This document shows, piece after piece, positions 8,205 to 14,530 of a stretch of DNA of 33,005 nucleotides. The stretch lies in the NCBI GenBank assembly GCA_019322475.1, contig JAHWIN010000007.1, positions 1-33,005 on the forward strand, read 5' to 3'. Every line of letters begins with the position of its first letter. Position 1 is the first letter of the stretch. The notes under the pieces are model-generated. The model ran no database searches. It was not told where the DNA came from and worked only from the letters and a program-made list of their open reading frames with translations. The translations under genes and the position numbers were made by a program. The stretch is from Candidatus Woesearchaeota archaeon (GTDB taxonomy: Archaea > Nanobdellota > Nanobdellia > Woesearchaeales > JACPBV01).

Positions 8205-8329
8205 GCTTAGCTGCAGGTTTTGCAATCTAACCCCCTTTATATGCAATATAGAAAGAAATGATATATAAGGTTGTCGGTTTTTTGTCACTCCCAAAAACAA
8301 AAAGAGATTATTTTCAATCCATAAAAAGA

Positions 8330-8587
8330 CTAGATAGAAGATTTATAGATATTCCTCCTATGTCCTATTTTTATTACAAGGATAAGCAGCCTGCCTTTGT
8401 CTATATCCATTATTATCCTGTAATCACCAACACGAAACTTATGCCCTGGATCACCTACCAGCTTAGTTACATATGCTTCCGGCCTTATCCTTATGCGCTC
8501 AAGTGCAGAGACTATCCTTGATTGGATATCTCTCTGAAGTTTTTTAAGCTGCTTCTCTGCCTTGCTGGAAAGGATTAGGTCATACAT
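8330..8587 (-). CDS. RelE/ParE-family toxin
   Basis: This 85-aa protein has the small beta-sheet/helix toxin pattern: YDLILSSKAEKQLKKLQRDIQ, then RIRIRPEAYVTKLVGDPGHKFRVGDYRIIMDIDKGRLLILVIKIGHRRNIY. The basic residues around GHKFRVGDYRII and the final GHRRNIY, which carry the mRNA-cleaving arginines in RelE members, are intact, so the toxin looks functional. RelE toxins cleave ribosome-bound mRNA; ParE relatives target gyrase, and sequence alone does not separate the two perfectly. Its ATG directly follows the antitoxin TAA with no gap, the standard antitoxin-first arrangement. Confidence 0.87.
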   Translation of the reverse strand: MYDLILSSKAEKQLKKLQRDIQSRIVSALERIRIRPEAYVTKLVGDPGHKFRVGDYRIIMDIDKGRLLILVIKIGHRRNIYKSSI

Positions 8588-8806
8588 TTAGAGCCCCAAT
8601 TCATCCTTTACCCGTTTAAGGGTCTTGAACCTTCCTTCCTTGATCTCTTTACGGGACTCTTCCAGTTCCCTCTTGGTCTGGTCCGAAAGTTCCATAGTAT
8701 CCTCAAGGATATCCCATATGACCTCTTCATAGGTCTCTCTGTCATAAAGTTTTTTTCTCCCCAATTCTTTTTGGAGGTTTTCGCTTATCTGGATGGTGGT
8801 TGCCAT
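8588..8806 (-). CDS. Ribbon-helix-helix-type antitoxin partner of RelE
   Basis: This 72-aa protein begins MATTIQISENLQKELGRKKLYDRETYEEVIWDILED, the short strand plus two helices of a ribbon-helix-helix DNA-binding domain seen in archaeal antitoxins. An acidic/basic helical tail (RELEESRKEIKEGRFKTLKRVKDEL) would wrap the toxin. Such antitoxins neutralise the toxin and repress their own promoter. A perfect 7-bp inverted repeat lies 5 bases upstream of the start codon, fitting autoregulation. Confidence 0.85.
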   Translation of the reverse strand: MATTIQISENLQKELGRKKLYDRETYEEVIWDILEDTMELSDQTKRELEESRKEIKEGRFKTLKRVKDELGL

Positions 8807-8810
8807 AGTG

Positions 8811-8838
8811 AACTATAATGTGCTATAGTTTATAAATC
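8811..8838 (-). promoter_or_regulatory. RelBE-type promoter: TATA box plus palindromic operator
   Basis: AACTATA (8811-8817) and TATAGTT (8824-8830) form a perfect inverted repeat around a 6-base spacer. A minus-strand TATA box (TTTATAAAC, about 8828-8836) overlaps its far arm, and the antitoxin ATG is 5 bases beyond the near arm. A protein bound here would cover both the TATA box and the start site. Confidence 0.7.
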
Positions 8839-8884
8839 TTCTGATTTGCAACCCAAGGGATTTTAGGAATTAAGCCGATTTATT

Positions 8885-9226
8885 TCACAGCTTCTGGAAG
8901 AAATACCTCTTCTGGATTATGAATGTTCCGCTCTGGTCTTTCTTTATCTTCTCCTGCTCTATGATCTCGCTGGGCATGAACCCAAATCGCTTATAGAACC
9001 TGATTGCACCCTCATTACAGGGATTGTACCACGCCCTCACAAAAACGTAATCCCACCTATCCCTATCAAGCTCTTCCAATGCTTTATGAAAACGTCCATG
9101 CCTGCCTTTATTATCCTTATCGCCATCTAAAGCCCGGTAAAGAAAGGCATATATAAAAAAGTTGCTTCTAAAATAGTCCAGATGATATATAGCCTCATCA
9201 AAAACAAAACAAAGTAAAAATATCAA
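8885..9226 (-). pseudogene. GNAT acetyltransferase remnant (C-terminal half)
   Basis: The frame encodes the acetyl-CoA-binding half of a GNAT domain: a KGRHGRFHKALEEL stretch in place of motif A, then VRAWYNPCNEGAIRFYKRFGF, the classic motif B ending. The N-terminal strands and helices are missing: only 32 bases separate the first possible start from the rps9 stop. There is no in-frame ATG before the conserved part; the frame opens with TTG in very T-rich DNA. I read this as a 5'-truncated relic, though a short non-ATG-initiated protein cannot be excluded. Confidence 0.5.
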
Positions 9227-9256
9227 CTCTAAAAAAAATAAAAGAAATACAAAAAG
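9227..9256 (-). terminator. T-rich terminator after rps9
   Basis: On the minus strand the bases just after the rps9 stop read as successive T runs (CTTTTTGTATTTCTTTTATTTTTTTT). Archaeal RNA polymerase stops at U-rich tracts, and FttA-dependent termination also uses them, so this fits the end of the ribosomal operon. Confidence 0.6.
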
Positions 9257-9258
9257 CT

Positions 9259-9660
9259 TTACCTGTAGCTTTTCTGCTTCTTAGACCTTGCCTGCCCTCT
9301 CCTGTTGGGCTTTGAAGGCTCCTTTCTCCTTACGTCAGCTACCATAAGCTGCCTGTCATACTTTAGGAATATCTCTTTCAGCTTCTCGCTCTTTGAATAC
9401 TCTACCAATGCCCTTGCGATGGCCAGCCTCGAAGCCTCTGACTGGGAAGCTATTCCTCCTCCCTTGACATTCACTTCTATATCAAAAGCATTTGCTGCAT
9501 CTCCACATAGAATAACAGGCTCCCTAAGCTTAAGCCTGTAGATCTTTGGCTCATAAAGGTCAAGAGGTATCTTGTTTATCCTTATCATGCCCTTGCCCTG
9601 CTTGATAGCCGCTCTTGCTATTGCCCTTTTCCTCTTGCCTGATGTTACTATGGTCTTCAT
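9259..9660 (-). CDS. rps9: Small ribosomal subunit protein uS9
   Basis: The 133-aa protein has the S9 pattern: TSGKRKRAIARAAIKQGKGMIRINKIPLDLYEP, then GGGIASQSEASRLAIARALVEY, and the C-terminal PNRRGQARSKKQKSYR tail whose final basic residues contact tRNA in the ribosomal P site. Its ATG overlaps the rpl13 stop by four bases. In many archaea rpoN, rpoK and rps2 follow; here a terminator and accessory genes follow instead, so the conserved cluster ends at rps9. Confidence 0.97.
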   Translation of the reverse strand: MKTIVTSGKRKRAIARAAIKQGKGMIRINKIPLDLYEPKIYRLKLREPVILCGDAANAFDIEVNVKGGGIASQSEASRLAIARALVEYSKSEKLKEIFLKYDRQLMVADVRRKEPSKPNRRGQARSKKQKSYR

Positions 9661-10073
9661 TGTTTCTCACCCATCATCCTGCAGATATCCTTCACATAAA
9701 CATATTTCAGGGTAGTAAGCTTAGAGATGTCAGCGCCTTTAAGCTGCTCCGGCTTGCTTTCCTTAAGGCTGTCAGGAACACCAATATGGCACCTTATCCT
9801 CTTAAAAGCCTTTCTTCCGTTTTCCTTCTTATAAGGCAGCATCCCCCTTATAGCCCTTTTGACAAACATGTTGGATCTCCTGTATGTAAACGGGCCTTTT
9901 GTGCTTGAGCCCATAAGCATCTTTTCCTTGTAATCCTTAAGTGTCCTTCCTTTAGCTCCTGTTATTACAGCCTTCTCGCAGTTTATTATCTCCACCTTCT
10001 CTCCTAAGAGAGTTCTCTTTGCAGCGATGCTTGCAAGCCTTCCTAAGATCAGGTTTGTTGCGTCGATTATCAT
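9657..10073 (-). CDS. rpl13: Large ribosomal subunit protein uL13
   Basis: The 138-aa protein starts MIIDATNLILGRLASIAAKRTL, characteristic of L13, and contains the SSTKGPFTYRRSNMFVKRAIRGMLPYK segment typical of archaeal and eukaryotic members. It assembles early into the large subunit. A 118-base gap separates it from rpl18e, and a minus-strand AATTTAAAA box at about 10169-10177 could give it a second promoter with a leader of roughly 70 bases. It is coupled to rps9 by an ATGA overlap. Confidence 0.97.
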   Translation of the reverse strand: MIIDATNLILGRLASIAAKRTLLGEKVEIINCEKAVITGAKGRTLKDYKEKMLMGSSTKGPFTYRRSNMFVKRAIRGMLPYKKENGRKAFKRIRCHIGVPDSLKESKPEQLKGADISKLTTLKYVYVKDICRMMGEKQ

Positions 10074-10191
10074 TTTTTATCCTTTTTTGAAATTTTGTGT
10101 TAGTTGTGCACTAAAAGCATTCCCTGTTGGAGCGGGTGCATCAGTTTTAGTTCATTATCATGGGGAGGTTTTAAATTCATCTTCGACGAAT

Positions 10192-10557
10192 TTATCCTAT
10201 TATCCTTATCCTTTTTCCTTTAGGGCTCTTTTGCATAAGCTCCTCTAAAGGGACTATCTTTGCCCCTGCCTTGCTAAGCTTCTCGATGGCATTGTCTGAA
10301 AACTGGTAGGCTGATATGGTCAGCTTATGGCCCAATGCCCCTGAGCCTAAGACCTTGCCCGGAACTATGATTATCTCATTCTCCTTGGTATGCCTGTCGA
10401 TCTTTGAAAGGTTCACTATCCTCCTCTTTCTTGAAGGCCTCTCGAGGTCTGAAGCTATCTTCTCCCATAATCTTACTTTTTGGCCTACTGAACTCTCTTT
10501 CAAAGATTCTATCAATCCCCTCAAGACGGGGTTTGTCGGTCCTGTTGGTCTTGCCAT
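10192..10557 (-). CDS. rpl18e: Large ribosomal subunit protein eL18 (L18e)
   Basis: The start is the ATG at 10557 (MARPTGPTNPVLRGLIESLKE), giving 121 aa, the normal archaeal L18e length. The frame stays open through the tRNA upstream, but that extension is not coding. Key segments are RRIVNLSKIDRHTKENEIIIVPGKVLGSGALGHKLTI and a C-terminal basic end. The start lies 20 bases after the tRNA-Leu 3' end and has no Shine-Dalgarno, so the mRNA may acquire its 5' end by tRNA processing. The order tRNA-Leu, L18e, L13, S9 is conserved in several archaea. Confidence 0.95.
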   Translation of the reverse strand: MARPTGPTNPVLRGLIESLKESSVGQKVRLWEKIASDLERPSRKRRIVNLSKIDRHTKENEIIIVPGKVLGSGALGHKLTISAYQFSDNAIEKLSKAGAKIVPLEELMQKSPKGKRIRIIG

Positions 10558-10631
10558 TTTATCTTTTTGAAGTTGGATGCGGGAGACGAGGTTTGAACTC
10601 GCGCAGGCACTAAGCCACAAGGCCCTCAACC

Positions 10632-10643
10632 ATAGGCATGATT
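10632..10643 (-). other. tRNA-Leu intron 2 (anticodon stem, position 29/30)
   Basis: GGGC pairs with GCCT, flanked by bulges AAA and ATG; cutting after the second base of each removes AATCATGCCTAT and joins CAA to GG, creating a perfect CAAGG/CCTTG anticodon stem. At 12 bases the intron is near the short end of known archaeal tRNA introns. The inner helix is minimal, so this is a relaxed bulge-helix-loop rather than a full bulge-helix-bulge. Confidence 0.7.
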
Positions 10644-10651
10644 TTGCCCGT

Positions 10652-10671
10652 CTGGCCTTAGCTTTGCTAAT
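10652..10671 (-). other. tRNA-Leu intron 1 (D loop, position 21/22)
   Basis: GGTC of the D loop pairs with GGCC inside the intron, flanked by bulges AAA and AGA; cutting each bulge after its second base joins GGTCAA to ACGGG. An internal TTAGC-AAA-GCTAA hairpin forms the intron body. The cut could be one base later on both sides with the same product. Confidence 0.75.
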
Positions 10672-10702
10672 TTGACCGCTCCGGCACTCCCGCGTTGAAG
10701 CT

Positions 10703-11515
10703 TTACTGCGAGAGCTTAGCTTGCTTAAGCTTTTCTGTAAACTCATCCAGCTTGTTTCCTAATACCCTTGAAGACTCTAATAGTATGCTCTTGCATTGCA
10801 GCTGCCCCCATGACTCCACCATGAATATAAAATCATTGGAAGGCTTTATCATTATTGCCCCCTTAGGGCATGAATCTACACAGGCCCTGCACAGGTGGCA
10901 TTCAAGCAGATGCTCTTTTGATGTTGATGTCTTATTGTCCTTTATCTCTATGGCCTTGGTAGGGCATTGCTCTACGCATTTTCCGCAGCCGTCGCATTTC
11001 TTGTCATCTATCTCAATAACAGGCTTGTTCTTGTAATAAGCATGGCATGAAGACCACTTGACATGCTCTTTCCCTCTCCCGAGTATTGCCGTAGCTTCAA
11101 ACTCCAGGCTCTGGCCCTTAAGAAGCTTGACTACAGGCATCTTCGGATAGACAGGCTTTATCGCTGTATCCTTTGTCTTTATGTCAGATGCATAGACCAT
11201 CCCTTCTCCTTTGGACTTCAGTGTCATCTTCAGCTGGCATCTGGCGCATCCCTTGCCCTTGCATTTGCACTCTTCAGGAACATTATAGGACTTAAGGTCT
11301 GTCGTCATAGGGATCAGGCCCAGCCTGTGTGCTATTATCTCATCATATAATATGGAGTTGTTCTTCCTGAACTCAACATCCTCTATAGCCATTACCGGAA
11401 CCCCATTTATCATTATCCTCCTTATAAGATTAGCGAAAGATGGGGTTGAATCCTTTAAAACAAAAGAAAGTTTGTTCTTCTCCTTATCCTGGTCTAACAG
11501 CCTTATTTCAGTCAT
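10703..11515 (-). CDS. rpoD: DNA-directed RNA polymerase subunit Rpo3 (subunit D) with two ferredoxin-type motifs
   Basis: Rpo3 pairs with Rpo11 to form the assembly platform of archaeal RNA polymerase, equivalent to the bacterial alpha dimer. The 270-aa protein has the alpha-like start (LSFVLKDSTPSFANLIRRIMINGVPVMAIEDVEF) and HRLGLIPM. It has a CKCKGKGCARC cysteine cluster (83-93). An inserted ferredoxin-like domain carries two complete 4Fe-4S motifs, Cys174/177/180/184 and Cys206/209/212/216, each ending in CP. Domain 4 varies among archaea; both clusters look intact here. The ATG overlaps the rps11 stop by four bases, and tRNA-Leu follows 9 bases after the stop codon. Confidence 0.96.
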   Translation of the reverse strand: MTEIRLLDQDKEKNKLSFVLKDSTPSFANLIRRIMINGVPVMAIEDVEFRKNNSILYDEIIAHRLGLIPMTTDLKSYNVPEECKCKGKGCARCQLKMTLKSKGEGMVYASDIKTKDTAIKPVYPKMPVVKLLKGQSLEFEATAILGRGKEHVKWSSCHAYYKNKPVIEIDDKKCDGCGKCVEQCPTKAIEIKDNKTSTSKEHLLECHLCRACVDSCPKGAIMIKPSNDFIFMVESWGQLQCKSILLESSRVLGNKLDEFTEKLKQAKLSQ

Positions 11516-11910
11516 ACTCTTCTACCTCTTTTACCGCCTTTTTTTCTGCAGCCGTCATGAGGGACAGGCGTAACATCCTCTATGATGCCTATCCTAAGGC
11601 CCATCCTTGAAAGGGCCCTTACTGCTGCCTGGGCTCCCGGCCCCGGGTTTGTAGGCCCATTATGCCCCCCAGGCGCCCTTATCTTGACATGTATCCCGTC
11701 TATCCCCTTATCCCTGGCCAGCTCTGCAGCTTTCTTTGCTGCGCTCATGGCAGCTGTCGGGGAGGACTCCATCCTGTCTGACTTGACGACCTGCCCCCCT
11801 GAAGCCAAAGCCAGGGTCTCTGTTCCAGAGATGTCTGTTATATGGATTATAGTATTGTTATAGCTTGAATAGATATGCGCGATCCCCCATCTCATGCTCC
11901 TTTGTTTCAT
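11512..11910 (-). CDS. rps11: Small ribosomal subunit protein uS11
   Basis: The 132-aa protein has the S11 hallmarks WGIAHIYSSYNNTIIHITDISGTETLALASGGQVVKSDR, IRAPGGHNGPTNPGPGAQAAVRALSRMGLRIG and the DVTPVPHDGCRKKGGKRGRRV tail. It sits in the platform of the small subunit near the E site. ATGA overlaps join it to rps4 upstream and rpoD downstream, so the three are translated as a coupled block. Confidence 0.97.
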   Translation of the reverse strand: MKQRSMRWGIAHIYSSYNNTIIHITDISGTETLALASGGQVVKSDRMESSPTAAMSAAKKAAELARDKGIDGIHVKIRAPGGHNGPTNPGPGAQAAVRALSRMGLRIGIIEDVTPVPHDGCRKKGGKRGRRV

Positions 11911-12608
11911 TTTTTATCTTCCTGCCCCTTCTCTTCTTTCTTAGGCTCCTGCTTATCCTTGCCTTTTTCCTTCTCTTTCTGTTTCCCTTCCTCTTTTTTC
12001 TTTGTATCTTCTTTCTTTTCTTTCTTTGGCTCTTCTTTAGTCTCTTTCTTAGGCTTTTCCCCGCCTTTTGAATCTGCTTTCACAGGTTTTTGCTGGCCGG
12101 ATATCCTCTCGGGATGGTCCTGGCTGGATAAAGGAGAGCCCGCTGCAAAGCCGATAAGGGCCTCTTCTTTCTTGCTTACTATGTAGGATGGTGATGTTAT
12201 CTTTTTATCTCCAACAATGATATGCTCATGGGTTATAAGCTGCCTTGCCTGCCTTATGGATTTTGCAAGGCCCTTCTTACAGGTGATGGTCTGAAGCCTC
12301 CTGCTAAGCATGTCCTTGACAGTTATTGTAAGTACGTCCTCCAGCTTTGCAGTCTCCCCTATCAGCCCAAAAGAAGCAAGTTTTCTCAAAAGCTGCATCC
12401 TTCTTATCTCTGATTGGGAACCGCCCAATGCTATAAGGTTCTTTGCCTGTCTTGCATATTTTCTCAAAAGGGAGTCTGCTTTCCAGACCTCGCTTTTGTT
12501 CTTAAGCCCAAACTCGCCTAAAAGGGATTTCTCCTCTTCTATCCGGTCTTTCTGCCAGGGATGTGTAGGTTTGCTGTAAGTTTTCTTCTTTAGTTTTGGA
12601 TGACCCAT
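11907..12608 (-). CDS. rps4: Small ribosomal subunit protein uS4 with long charged C-terminal tail
   Basis: Residues 1 to about 180 are an archaeal S4: MGHPKLKKKTYSKPTHPWQKDRIEEEKSLLGEFGLKNKSE at the N-terminus, and the S4 RNA-binding motif around RRLQTITCKKGLAKSIRQARQLITHEHIIVGDKKITSPSYIV. From about residue 183 onward there is a low-complexity K/E/P/D tail of roughly 50 residues. Such tails are seen in some archaeal S4 proteins, but this one is long and repetitive. The start follows the rps13 stop by 52 bases; the stop overlaps the rps11 start. Confidence 0.96.
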   Translation of the reverse strand: MGHPKLKKKTYSKPTHPWQKDRIEEEKSLLGEFGLKNKSEVWKADSLLRKYARQAKNLIALGGSQSEIRRMQLLRKLASFGLIGETAKLEDVLTITVKDMLSRRLQTITCKKGLAKSIRQARQLITHEHIIVGDKKITSPSYIVSKKEEALIGFAAGSPLSSQDHPERISGQQKPVKADSKGGEKPKKETKEEPKKEKKEDTKKKEEGKQKEKEKGKDKQEPKKEEKGQEDKK

Positions 12609-12660
12609 TTTTGTTTCCTTTTGGCTCCTGTCAATATTTTATCCTGATGTCCCTGTATTA

Positions 12661-13149
12661 TCAGGGCCTTCCTGACTTGACTCCCGCTTTCTTCTTCACG
12701 CCAAGATGTATCTTCCCCTTATTGGCCCTGAAATTGCTCCTTGTCTTCTGCCCTCTTGAAGGCTGTCCAAGTATGTGCCTTATTCCCCTATAAGACTTTA
12801 TCTTTTTCATCCTCTTTATGTCATTGTCTTTGGAGAATATAAGGTCAGAAGAGATAAGATGGGTGTCTTTTCCTGTCTCAGGATCCTTTCTCCTGTTAAG
12901 CATCCATGAAGGGATTCCGGATTTCAGTGGATTTTCGATAACCTCGTTTATCCGTGTTATCTCGTCTTCCTTAAGGTATCCTGTCTTAGCTGTCTTGTCT
13001 ATCTTGGCAAGGTGGCAGACTAGGTTAGAAAACATGAAGCTGATCCCCTTGATCTGCCTCAAAGAACTGCTTATCGGCTTATCTCCCTTAAGGTCTGTAT
13101 TTGCCACCCTTACAAAATGCTTGAAGTCTGTTTGATTATCTTTTTCCAT
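12661..13149 (-). CDS. rps13: Small ribosomal subunit protein uS13
   Basis: The 162-aa protein is S13: FKHFVRVANTDLKGDKPISSSLRQIKGISFMFSNLVCHLAKID (helix-two-turns-helix start), the LLxxKxDP-like SWMLNRRKDPETGKDTHL, and the C-terminal SYRGIRHILGQPSRGQKTRSNFRANKG motif that contacts rRNA and tRNA. It is the first gene of the S13-S4-S11-RpoD string. A TATA-like box (13261-13270) would start transcription near 13239, so the mRNA begins with the structured leader described separately. Confidence 0.96.
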   Translation of the reverse strand: MEKDNQTDFKHFVRVANTDLKGDKPISSSLRQIKGISFMFSNLVCHLAKIDKTAKTGYLKEDEITRINEVIENPLKSGIPSWMLNRRKDPETGKDTHLISSDLIFSKDNDIKRMKKIKSYRGIRHILGQPSRGQKTRSNFRANKGKIHLGVKKKAGVKSGRP

Positions 13150-13166
13150 TTTGATATTGATATGCT

Positions 13167-13234
13167 GCCCTAGAATTCAACGTCGATGTTATAACGGCAT
13201 GTTATAACCCTAAGGCGCTCGGTTGAACTCGGGC
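13167..13234 (-). promoter_or_regulatory. Structured 5' leader of the S13 operon
   Basis: GCCC (13231-13234 on the minus strand) pairs with GGGC (13167-13170), GTTCAAC (13222-13228) with GTTGAAT (13175-13181), and two identical ATGTTATAAC units (13186-13195, 13199-13208) contain the self-complementary GTTATAAC. Together they make a 68-base imperfect rod ending 18 bases before the rps13 ATG. The pairings are visible in the sequence; a regulatory role is inference. Confidence 0.45.
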
Positions 13235-13260
13235 TATTTAACAAATAGAAACTGCTGCTC

Positions 13261-13270
13261 CTTTAAAAAG
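13261..13270 (-). promoter_or_regulatory. TATA box for the S13-S4-S11-rpoD operon
   Basis: The minus strand reads CTTTTTAAAG here. A start about 27 bases downstream falls near 13239, just before the structured leader. It lies in the spacer after the convergently reading block boundary at 13318, and no better box is visible. Confidence 0.5.
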
Positions 13271-13318
13271 CTTTGGTTTTCCTCAGTAGTTAGGAATGTA
13301 CTAAAGAGAGAGGTAACA

Positions 13319-14407
13319 TTAAATCCCCTTTTTAATCTCCTCCTCTTTCTTCTTTATTTCTTCCTTTAATTTATTATACTTATCCCATGTCAACAGCCAA
13401 ACTAAAGCGATAGAATCAATAGCATCAGCTAATATGTGAACACTCATATCCCTTAATTTTTCCTTGTATTTCTCATCTTTTAATATCTTTATTTTTTTAT
13501 ACTCCCCTTCGGAAAGCTCTGGAATAAACCATGTGGAAACGAGATAAGAGTCAAAGCAGACAGCCTTCGCATAGTCATAGATTTTCTTGTTGTTTTTTCC
13601 CAGATATTTTGCCTTTTTATCAGCAGGATTCCACTTTCTCTTGCTTAAAATCTTTAAAGCCTCGTAAAGAAAAGATTCCTTGAATTTCTCTTTATTTTCC
13701 TCCTGCAGTTCAGGTGAACCATCAATATCATAATCAAAAACCTTTCTTTTCTTGTCAAATGAATAGAATTTCATTATTTCCTTGTCCCAATATCCCTCCA
13801 TGTCAGGATGGATTGTCGGTGGCGTATAGAAATCCCTCGCATCAGAATGTGGAGGAACATGGGCGTCGGCTAGATAATGGCTAAGCATAAGGAAATAAAG
13901 GGTTAATTGGCCATCATTAAACATTATGCCTGAGCCTTTTTGCTCATGCTTTTGTATTAAGACCATATCCCTTATAGCATGGCTTAGGGCTTCGCATCTG
14001 TCTGGCAGTATATATCCTTCTTTTACATAAACCTCCTCCGTTAGCCTTGATTTGTTGACAAAAGTTTTTCTTGTGCTTAAATGTTCTGGGGTTGTATTTT
14101 TTATCCCTTTTGCTTCCTTTTTCTCTTTTTCATTTGCTGGTTTTTTTAATTTAAGAGTATGGCCTCCTGCGAGATTGTCAGAAATAACATTGTCAGGAAA
14201 CCACGCACCCTGTACAAAAGAGTCCTTGTGCTTGTCAAAGAATTTTGCAAATATTTCAGCTTGTTTATTGTAATAGGAATTGAAACTTTTGCCAAGAAAG
14301 AATGGCTTGAATTCTTTTCCTAGGTAGCTTTTTGGTTTTGGTGCCTTCAGCCTCTCTAAAGCCATTAACCCTACCCATGCATGAGCTATTGATTTGATAG
14401 TTATCAC
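13319..14407 (-). CDS. Phospholipase C / P1-nuclease-like metal-dependent hydrolase
   Basis: This 362-aa, mostly helical protein carries the spaced ligands of the zinc-dependent phospholipase C/S1-P1 nuclease superfamily: an N-terminal AHAWVG (His9), GAWFPDN (Asp72), GGH (His83), SHYLADAHVPPHSD (His177, Asp181, His187, like the HxxGDxHQPxH core) and a C-terminal HILADAIDSIALVW. No signal peptide is visible, unlike most bacterial members, so it may act inside the cell; N-terminal histidine/tryptophan placement is still family-like. The start is GTG at 14407, with TTTATAAAG about 32 bases upstream and no in-frame ATG before residue 15. It is AT-rich and lysine-rich compared with its neighbours. 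The substrate (lipid or nucleic acid) is unknown. Confidence 0.65.
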   Translation of the reverse strand: MITIKSIAHAWVGLMALERLKAPKPKSYLGKEFKPFFLGKSFNSYYNKQAEIFAKFFDKHKDSFVQGAWFPDNVISDNLAGGHTLKLKKPANEKEKKEAKGIKNTTPEHLSTRKTFVNKSRLTEEVYVKEGYILPDRCEALSHAIRDMVLIQKHEQKGSGIMFNDGQLTLYFLMLSHYLADAHVPPHSDARDFYTPPTIHPDMEGYWDKEIMKFYSFDKKRKVFDYDIDGSPELQEENKEKFKESFLYEALKILSKRKWNPADKKAKYLGKNNKKIYDYAKAVCFDSYLVSTWFIPELSEGEYKKIKILKDEKYKEKLRDMSVHILADAIDSIALVWLLTWDKYNKLKEEIKKKEEEIKKGI

Positions 14408-14530
14408 CTCTTTTCCCTTAAATTAGACGGATGGCTTTATAAATTTTCTTCGAATTTCCAAAGGGGGCGATGATTTATAGTTAAAAGGTTTTTTATTGGG
14501 TTTTTTATCGCTTTCCAAACCACTTTTCCC

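Larger units (their letters stand above)
10578..10693 (-). tRNA. tRNA-Leu(GAG) with two probable non-canonical introns
   Basis: The 116-base gene has acceptor GCGGGAG/CTCCCGC, T-arm GCGAG-TTCAAAC-CTCGT, a long class-II variable arm (TGGCTTAGTGCC) and discriminator A73; CCA is not encoded. Read straight through, the D and anticodon stems do not form. Removing 20 bases (10652-10671) and 12 bases (10632-10643) gives an 84-base tRNA with D stem CCG/CGG, D loop GAGCGGTCAAA, anticodon stem CAAGG/CCTTG and loop TTGAGGG, where GAG is at 10625-10627. Each junction falls 2/3 in 3-base bulges flanking a 4-bp helix, the splice-endonuclease signal. The gene starts 9 bases after the rpoD stop, so it is probably co-transcribed with the ribosomal operon and released by RNase P. 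Confidence 0.88.

Noticed and set aside
10558..10746. 63-residue N-terminal extension of L18e
   Set aside because: It reads through the tRNA-Leu gene and into rpoD; the ATG at 10557 gives the standard L18e start MARPTGPTNPV.
13167..13234. Possible tRNA in the S13 leader (GCCC...GGGC ends, 68 bases, a TTCAACC stretch)
   Set aside because: The TTCAACC has no 5-bp T stem around it (GAG before, GAG after), no D or anticodon arm forms, and the ends pair for only 4 bp. I kept it as a structured leader.
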